Source: Chitinophaga pinensis
GTDB taxonomy: Bacteria; Bacteroidota; Bacteroidia; Chitinophagales; Chitinophagaceae
NCBI GenBank assembly: GCA_945876095.1
Contig: CAMCMP010000034.1
Span: 1-32,136 of the forward strand
Direction of reading: 5' to 3'
DNA length: 32,136 bases
The stretch's first letter is position 1. Every line of letters starts with the position of its first letter. The notes under the pieces were generated by a model. It worked only from the letters and a program-made list of their open reading frames with translations, ran no database searches and was not told where the DNA came from. Position numbers and translations under genes: made by a program. Below are positions 26,932 to 32,136 of the stretch, in pieces.

Positions 26932-27490
26932 TTTTTAGTAAAATAAATTTAGGTTTATAGGTTTGAGATTTTCTTTGGAATAGAGTGCTTTTACTTTTTT
27001 GCCTTGATGCAAAAAAGTAACAAAAAAAATCAATCCTGCGAATAAAAAGGCTGAAATTTGAATTATCAGCCTAAAATCAAGGAACTCGCGAGTAAAGTTT
27101 GTAACTTTAAAGGAAGTGCCCGCTCAGACAGCCTTGATTTTTTAACGGCTGATAATTCAAATTTCTAGCACTTTTTATTCGAGGGCGTCGATGATTGGGC
27201 GATTACTACTTTTTAAGCGTCTACTATCTATTGAGGATAAATTAGAACAGAGCGTTACTTCAAAGGAGTTCCTCCGCCGCGGCGTATTAATTTTTTAACG
27301 GCTGACATTTAAAATTTCTAGCACTTTTTATTCGAGGGCGTCGATGAATAGGCGCTTACTATTTTTTGAGTATCGTTTGTTTATTAAGGCTAAATTAGAA
27401 CAGAGCGTTACTTCAAATGGGTTACTCCGCCGCGGCGTATTAATTTTTTAACGGCCGAAATTTACAATTTATAGCACTTTTTATTCATGG
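26932..27490. repeat. Intergenic repeat element, long copy
   Basis: It shares the same left end and the same 12-bp hairpin (26991-27002 with 27009-27020) as the copy at 7002. Three copies of the roughly 153-bp unit follow, each with TTTTTTAACGG..., TTTCTAGCACTTTTTATTC (the third reads TTTATAGC) and, between units, TCCGCCGCGGCGTATTAA. Units start at about 27138, 27291 and 27444. No protein-coding frame is supported. Confidence 0.8.
27040..27180. repeat. Long imperfect inverted repeat inside the repeat element
   Basis: The left arm 27040-27082 and right arm 27132-27180 are reverse complements with small internal gaps: GAATAAAAAG, then an AATTTGAATTATCAGCC block, then ATCAAGG. The loop holds a CTCGCGAG palindrome. 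The structure could be a folded RNA or a cruciform-prone DNA hairpin. Confidence 0.7.
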
Positions 27491-27500
27491 TCATTCACAT

Positions 27501-27552
27501 CAAAACCTTGACCAATCATCATGAATTGATATGATTGTTATCGTAGTAGTTG
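27501..27552 (+). repeat. 52-bp direct repeat flanking the long repeat element, right copy
   Basis: It is the partner of 26865-26916, starting CAAAACCTTG. It lies just downstream of the AraC gene stop. The short copy of the element near 7002 does not show this flanking repeat. Confidence 0.7.
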
Positions 27553-27578
27553 GGTGAGGAATATTGGTATGAATAAAA

Positions 27579-28781
27579 TTAGCTAAATCGCTTTTGTTGT
27601 AGGTATTCTTTAGGAGTTAGGCCAGTTTCTTCTTTGAAGGAAGTGAAAAAACTTGTTTTGGAGGAAAAGCCAGACTTTGACCAAATGCCTTCTAAGGAGG
27701 ATATATTGATTTCGTCTGTCAGTAATAATTCTTTGGCATGTTTTACCCGAAGTTCTGTTCTTAGTTTGGTAAACTTCTTATCAAAAAAATTACTGAAGCA
27801 ATAGTAAACATGGTGTTTAGGAATATCTAATTTATCTGCTATATCATCAATATTAAAGTTTTCTGATAGATAAGGTTTCTCTGTATTGATATATAAAATT
27901 ATTTTATCAGCAATCGGTTTAAATGGATCTAGATTTTGCGGAGCAACTGTTTTATCTCCCTTTAATTGGGTGTCATCCTCATTGGATGGAGAAGTGGCTT
28001 TGTTAAGCAATTTATTTTTTGATCTGGGTAAACCGTATAAAATTTCAGGAAATATCAATAAGCTAATTGGTATTAGACAATAGCAAGTAGCTGTAATAAT
28101 TAGATAAGCAGAGTCGTTCACCTCCCTATTAGAAAATTCGGGTAAATTGAAAAAGAAATAAGTTGCGGCACTATAACAAATGGCAATAATTAGTGTAAGA
28201 ATAGAGATGGCCACCAACCAGATAAATATAAAACGTTTTTGTTTTTCAGGTATTTGTTGGAGGGATTTATTTACTCTCTGTTTAAAAATAATGAACAAGG
28301 AAGTACAGCAATAAATCAATAACAATATTGGTCTAAAGTAGGTGTTTAAAAAATGAGGGTATAGCCAGGATATTTCTATGTGTTTATGGATGGCTATATG
28401 GGTAACCATTTTTTGAGCCAATTCGGTTTTATTTTGGAAGGGTACAAAGTAGTAGGGTACAATCGATACTAGCCCAATGATAAATGGAAGAAAGTGAAAA
28501 TAGTCAAGTTTATTCAATTGGTATTTTTCATCATTGAGGGTAGATTTTATATAGAAAAATAATAAGGGGCCCATCAAATAGAAAACGGGCATAAAGTGAC
28601 CATACATTATCGCAAAACCGACAATAGACTGGCTTAAAATAATATAATAATGCAATAGACCATAAAGAGATAACAGTAAGAGAAATGAAAATAAATAGAT
28701 CGCACTCTTATTAATCTTATGGTTAAAGACAAATAGAATGCAGGTCAAAAACATCATTAACAGGGAGATAATAAGTATCAC
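27579..28781 (-). CDS. 7TM membrane-anchored AraC-family transcriptional regulator
   Basis: This 400-residue protein has about seven hydrophobic helices in the first 250 residues (for example at 1-20, 27-48, 55-78, 93-113, 150-167, 186-213 and 222-247). A linker follows (about 250-285), then a C-terminal AraC/XylS helix-turn-helix domain at about 290-400: NIDDIADKLDIPKHHVYYCF, VKHAKELLL and the second HTH with SGFSSKTSFFTSFKEETGLTPKEYL, the family consensus. The 7TM-AraC layout is common in Bacteroidota and implies a membrane sensor that directly binds DNA. The target is unknown; it is divergent to the surface protein at 29582. Its downstream side runs into the repeat array. Confidence 0.92.
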   Translation of the reverse strand: MILIISLLMMFLTCILFVFNHKINKSAIYLFSFLLLLSLYGLLHYYIILSQSIVGFAIMYGHFMPVFYLMGPLLFFYIKSTLNDEKYQLNKLDYFHFLPFIIGLVSIVPYYFVPFQNKTELAQKMVTHIAIHKHIEISWLYPHFLNTYFRPILLLIYCCTSLFIIFKQRVNKSLQQIPEKQKRFIFIWLVAISILTLIIAICYSAATYFFFNLPEFSNREVNDSAYLIITATCYCLIPISLLIFPEILYGLPRSKNKLLNKATSPSNEDDTQLKGDKTVAPQNLDPFKPIADKIILYINTEKPYLSENFNIDDIADKLDIPKHHVYYCFSNFFDKKFTKLRTELRVKHAKELLLTDEINISSLEGIWSKSGFSSKTSFFTSFKEETGLTPKEYLQQKRFS

Positions 28782-29581
28782 AGATTTAAAATAAGTTAGA
28801 TTTCTAATGTTTAATATTAAATCAATTTGATCGTTTTATGGCAAAAAGATTTAATAAGCGTAGCTGTTGTTCTATTTTATTTGAAAGCTGTCAAGCTTTA
28901 TAAATTCAAAATAATCGATATATCAAAAAGAAATTCTGAAAAAACATCCTTCAAAACAATCCATTTGATTGTTTTTTTTGAGTGATTTTTGGGGGTTAAA
29001 TTTCATTTTTTTATTTCCTTGCAAATTTCAAATTATTGTAGAGAAGTTCTGATTTATATAGGCAAAAAAGGAGTCCCAAAAAATCATTTTAGAACTAATT
29101 AATCCTCGATTTTGATAGAATTTAAACGGACCATTCAATATTTCAATTCAGAAGAAATCAAACTGGATTTTTTCACATATTTTTTTTCATAATAAATCAG
29201 TTCCATTTTTTGGAAAATGAATCTATATTTAGTTCTGTTATTCCCTATTTCTTCCCATTTTATCCGAATAAGTCTTCATTCTAAATAAAGCTACCCCTCA
29301 TTTTCTCGAGTTCAGAAAATTAGAATGGGAGTTCTAAAACAGCTACTTCTCTTATAGTTATACCATATCGTTTTTTTTGAACTCATTTAATAGATCATTT
29401 TGTTCAGTTGCGTGTAAAGTAATTTTTTTTTGTAAAGGGAATTCTTTGCTTGTAATGATCTAGTGCAGGTTCGTTTGTTGAAATCTGCCAGATGGGTAAT
29501 AAAAATACTAGATATATACTAATTTAATTATATATAATCAAGGCCTTACTCCTTGGTAATTCAAAACCTTTGGCAACCAAT
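28782..29581. other. Long intergenic region upstream of the surface-protein gene
   Basis: About 800 bp between the divergent AraC regulator and the large surface protein. No coding frame is supported. It contains the orphan terminator-like hairpin at 28953-28978. A long leader or regulatory region fits the large gene, but no promoter motif can be fixed. Confidence 0.5.
28953..28978 (+). terminator. Orphan terminator-like hairpin upstream of the surface-protein gene
   Basis: A 9-bp AAAACAATC / GATTGTTTT stem with a CATTT-type loop (28953-28961 with 28967-28975) leads into T to 28978. No plus-strand gene precedes it, since the AraC gene reads the other way. It could end a small RNA from the 28782-28950 interval or attenuate leader RNA of the gene at 29582. 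In such AT-rich DNA it could also be chance. Confidence 0.35.
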
Positions 29582-32136
29582 ATGAAATTTCGCTTAGCCT
29601 ATCGATTACTGTTTTTAGTTTGTTTTCAGCTGATTAGTTCCTTTGTTTTTTCGCAAACCATTGGTGGTACAAGACCAATTGATGATTATGATGGGGATGG
29701 AATTATTAACTCCGTTGACCTAGACGATGACAATGATGGAGTGCCAGATTCAGAAGAATATTGTTCTTCAAGTATTACTTTACCTGCAACAAATACCACT
29801 GCCGGGATTACTGAACAAGCTGTTCCTGCTGGCTGGGTGATCTCTAATTCTTCACCTGATATAGCCACTACTGCATATTCAATTTATGGTTCTTGGATTT
29901 CTACTTGTACTGGTACAGTTCCTAAACCACCTAATGGTCATAATTCTTGGGTAAATTTTTATTCGAATACTCAAGAAGCTTTTAAAACTACTTTGTCAGG
30001 TTTAGTGGTAGGTAAAACATATATTTTAAAAGTGTATTATGCCAAATTTGGAGCTACCGCAGCTTTAGGAAAAATTACTACAAAATTAGGCACTACAATT
30101 ATTGATGATTATAGACCCTCAGCAGGTTGTGGATGGGAAACCAGGTACATTTCTTTTACTGCAACTGCAACCGCTCAGGATTTGCAATTCCAAAATACAG
30201 GCTTGGCTTCGCCAATGCAAAATGCCAGTGTATCTGTTTCTTCAGATGCTTTATATGAAGTTTGTGATACTGATAACGATGGCCTGCCTAACCAATTTGA
30301 TTTAGATTCAGATGGGGATGGTTGTCCAGATGCAAAAGAAGCAGGTGTAACAGGCACACTTAGAAATGGAGACATGAAAAATGGTGCAAATGGAGGAGTA
30401 GTCACCACATCAGTAAGTACCGCTGGTGCTATTTCGGGTCTTGCCAATTCTTATGGAACAAATGGATTAGCTGATGGCGTTGAAACAGTTGCAGAAAGTG
30501 GCGTGATCAATTATACATCTACTTATGCAAATTATGCATTGTCTAGTGCAGCTAATATTTGTTCTGGACTTGATACCGATGGGGATGGTGTGGTTGATTT
30601 AACAGATTTGGATGATGACAATGATGGTATATTGGATGAGGTCGAAACAGCTTGGTGTAAACCTTTAACCGCTTCAACAATTATCCCAGTTGGAAAAACA
30701 TATGGAGTTACTGCTGCTTCATTTGGAAGTTATTTGCCAGCGGTTACTGCAGGTTTAGATGCAACCACTTGTATGAGTCCAGGACAAGTGACTACTTTAA
30801 CTTATGAATTTGGAAAAACAGTCAACAATCCAATTATTGGTTTTTATGGTGTGGATTATGCTAAAGAAGAATGGTTTGATTTAAACGACAATCCGGTAAA
30901 ATTAAGAATACTTGATGCGAGTGTACCAACTTCGGTGTCGAATAATATTTTAACATTATCAACAAGTCCAATAGCGGGAGCGAATACAGCAGCGACTTCT
31001 GCAATGGGTAGGGTGCAAGTGTACGGAAACGTTACAGGTTTAAAAGTAAAGCACACTTGGTTATTAACCTCTCAAAATTGTGATAATCATGGTTTTTCAT
31101 TTCTTGAACCCACTGAATGTTTAGGTGGACCTAATCCAGATACAGACGGTGATGGAGTTATTAATAGTTTGGATTTAGACTCTGATGGTGATGGATGCTT
31201 TGACGCCATTGAAGCTGGAGTATTAAGTTCGACATCTACGGGTAAAGTAATAGGTACCTATGGTAGCAATGGTTTTGCAAATAGTATTGAAACAGTTGCA
31301 GATAATGGTATTTATAATTCAGTCTATTCCTATTCATATGCCATTTATAATAAAGTAAATGCTTGCTTAGATTCTGATGGTGATGGGGTTAAGGATTTAT
31401 TTGATTTAGATGATGATAATGATGGTATACTTGACACAATTGAACAATCAACTTGTGCAAATGCACCTACCTACACATTTTCTAATATTGATGGTTCCGC
31501 AACTGGGGCTTTAGCATATAATGCGGCATTCCCAGCTTGGATGAGACATTCATTTACAGAATCAGAGGGCGGTTTTAAATTTACTTTTGACGCCCCCGTA
31601 TCAGATATCGCATTTGAATTTGCTTCTATTTATCAGGACGATAGAGTGGGTGATTTTAGTGTTAAGTTAGCGGATGGAACTGTTTTAAACGCGATTGATT
31701 TTGATTTATCTACTACCTATGGCCCAACTGCTTCTATTTGGACGCCTCAACCTAATAATGTCAATAATTTTACAGGAAATTTTTCAAAATTTACAGGGGC
31801 ACCATTTAACACAGGAACACCCTATTTTAAAACTACGAATTTAACATCTGGGACAGCACAATCATGGGGAATTGTTCGTTTAAAAAATATCGCTGGAGCG
31901 AACACTGTAGGTATTGCAGAAGTAAGTTTTAAAATTATTGGTGGTTCGGCAACTTCAGGTACTGGTGGGTTAGCCATTTACAATTCTTGTTTAAGCTATT
32001 TGGATACTGACAACGATGGAATTCCAAATACTTTGGATTTAGATGCTGATGGAGATGAATGTCCCGATGCAAAAGAAGCTAATATTCAGACTTCTTTGAG
32101 TTCGGGAGCAATCAAAAATGGCACTATTGGATCACT
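29582..32136 (+). CDS. Giant surface protein with thrombospondin-type-3 calcium repeats (partial, runs off the window)
   Basis: The open frame starts at ATG 29582 with a signal peptide (KFRLAYRLLFLVCFQLI, cleavage after FSQ near 25) and has no stop before the window end, so at least 851 residues are present. Acidic DxDGDG calcium-binding clusters occur at about residues 34-59, 228-255, 327-355, 513-545, 595-625 and 803-830. They alternate with beta-rich domains of about 180 residues that look like lectin or adhesin modules. Clusters 2, 4 and 6 begin about 285-290 residues apart, indicating a composite repeat. Such proteins are typical secreted adhesins of Bacteroidota, usually with a type IX secretion signal at the C-terminus, which is outside the window. 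No glycosidase motif was recognised. Confidence 0.88.
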   Translation, partial: MKFRLAYRLLFLVCFQLISSFVFSQTIGGTRPIDDYDGDGIINSVDLDDDNDGVPDSEEYCSSSITLPATNTTAGITEQAVPAGWVISNSSPDIATTAYSIYGSWISTCTGTVPKPPNGHNSWVNFYSNTQEAFKTTLSGLVVGKTYILKVYYAKFGATAALGKITTKLGTTIIDDYRPSAGCGWETRYISFTATATAQDLQFQNTGLASPMQNASVSVSSDALYEVCDTDNDGLPNQFDLDSDGDGCPDAKEAGVTGTLRNGDMKNGANGGVVTTSVSTAGAISGLANSYGTNGLADGVETVAESGVINYTSTYANYALSSAANICSGLDTDGDGVVDLTDLDDDNDGILDEVETAWCKPLTASTIIPVGKTYGVTAASFGSYLPAVTAGLDATTCMSPGQVTTLTYEFGKTVNNPIIGFYGVDYAKEEWFDLNDNPVKLRILDASVPTSVSNNILTLSTSPIAGANTAATSAMGRVQVYGNVTGLKVKHTWLLTSQNCDNHGFSFLEPTECLGGPNPDTDGDGVINSLDLDSDGDGCFDAIEAGVLSSTSTGKVIGTYGSNGFANSIETVADNGIYNSVYSYSYAIYNKVNACLDSDGDGVKDLFDLDDDNDGILDTIEQSTCANAPTYTFSNIDGSATGALAYNAAFPAWMRHSFTESEGGFKFTFDAPVSDIAFEFASIYQDDRVGDFSVKLADGTVLNAIDFDLSTTYGPTASIWTPQPNNVNNFTGNFSKFTGAPFNTGTPYFKTTNLTSGTAQSWGIVRLKNIAGANTVGIAEVSFKIIGGSATSGTGGLAIYNSCLSYLDTDNDGIPNTLDLDADGDECPDAKEANIQTSLSSGAIKNGTIGS

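Overview
The window is low in G+C and looks like a Bacteroidota chromosome, most likely a Chitinophagaceae-type free-living aerobe. Supporting this are many short signal peptides ending in 'Q' after a small residue, A-rich ribosome-binding regions, TAnnTTTG-type -7 boxes, a TonB-dependent receptor with a CarboxypepD-like N-terminus, a membrane-anchored AraC regulator, a YtxH protein and a thrombospondin-type-3-repeat surface protein. The family assignment is an inference from gene content. There are no rRNA genes, complete tRNA genes, transposase genes or CRISPR arrays.

Layout. 1-3.2 kb: two convergent exported metallo-beta-lactamase-fold hydrolases. A 113-bp imperfect direct repeat flanks the second one, with a tRNA-3'-end-like remnant beside the first repeat copy, and a five-unit palindromic (REP/BIME-like) array follows. 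3.2-6.7 kb (minus): a three-gene operon of a DUF1080 (3-keto-disaccharide hydrolase) protein, an exported Gfo/Idh/MocA oxidoreductase and a PhoPQ-activated-pathogenicity-related hydrolase. 7.0-7.3 kb: an intergenic repeat element. 7.4-9.7 kb (minus): catalase-peroxidase katG. 10.1-12.6 kb: a small proline/alanine repeat protein, a small exported Cys protein, and an SGNH hydrolase + RlpA-like lipoprotein pair. 12.9-15.2 kb (+): a cytosolic Gfo/Idh/MocA oxidoreductase and a glycoside-hydrolase-like TIM barrel. 15.5-18.3 kb (+): a small exported Cys-rich protein and an outer-membrane TonB-dependent receptor. 18.4-26.3 kb (+): an exported xylose-isomerase-like TIM barrel, an exported Gfo/Idh/MocA oxidoreductase, a HEAT + double DUF1080 protein, and a 1031-residue PVC-type c-type cytochrome/dehydrogenase. 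26.4-26.8 kb (minus): a 55-residue membrane peptide and a YtxH protein. 26.9-27.5 kb: a second, larger copy of the intergenic repeat with a long inverted repeat. 27.6-28.8 kb (minus): a 7TM-AraC regulator. From 29.6 kb: a very large surface protein that runs off the window.

How the genes fit together. Two separate loci pair a signal-peptide-bearing Gfo/Idh/MocA dehydrogenase with DUF1080 proteins, the family now linked to cleavage of 3-keto-glycosides. The larger locus adds an exported sugar-isomerase-like TIM barrel and a c-type cytochrome that could take electrons. The most interesting reading is a periplasmic oxidative (3-keto) glycoside-breakdown route without a dedicated SusCD pair. This is inferred from families and gene order and is not demonstrated by the sequence. 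The other notable signals are non-coding: three intergenic repeat families, two of them flanked by or built from direct repeats.
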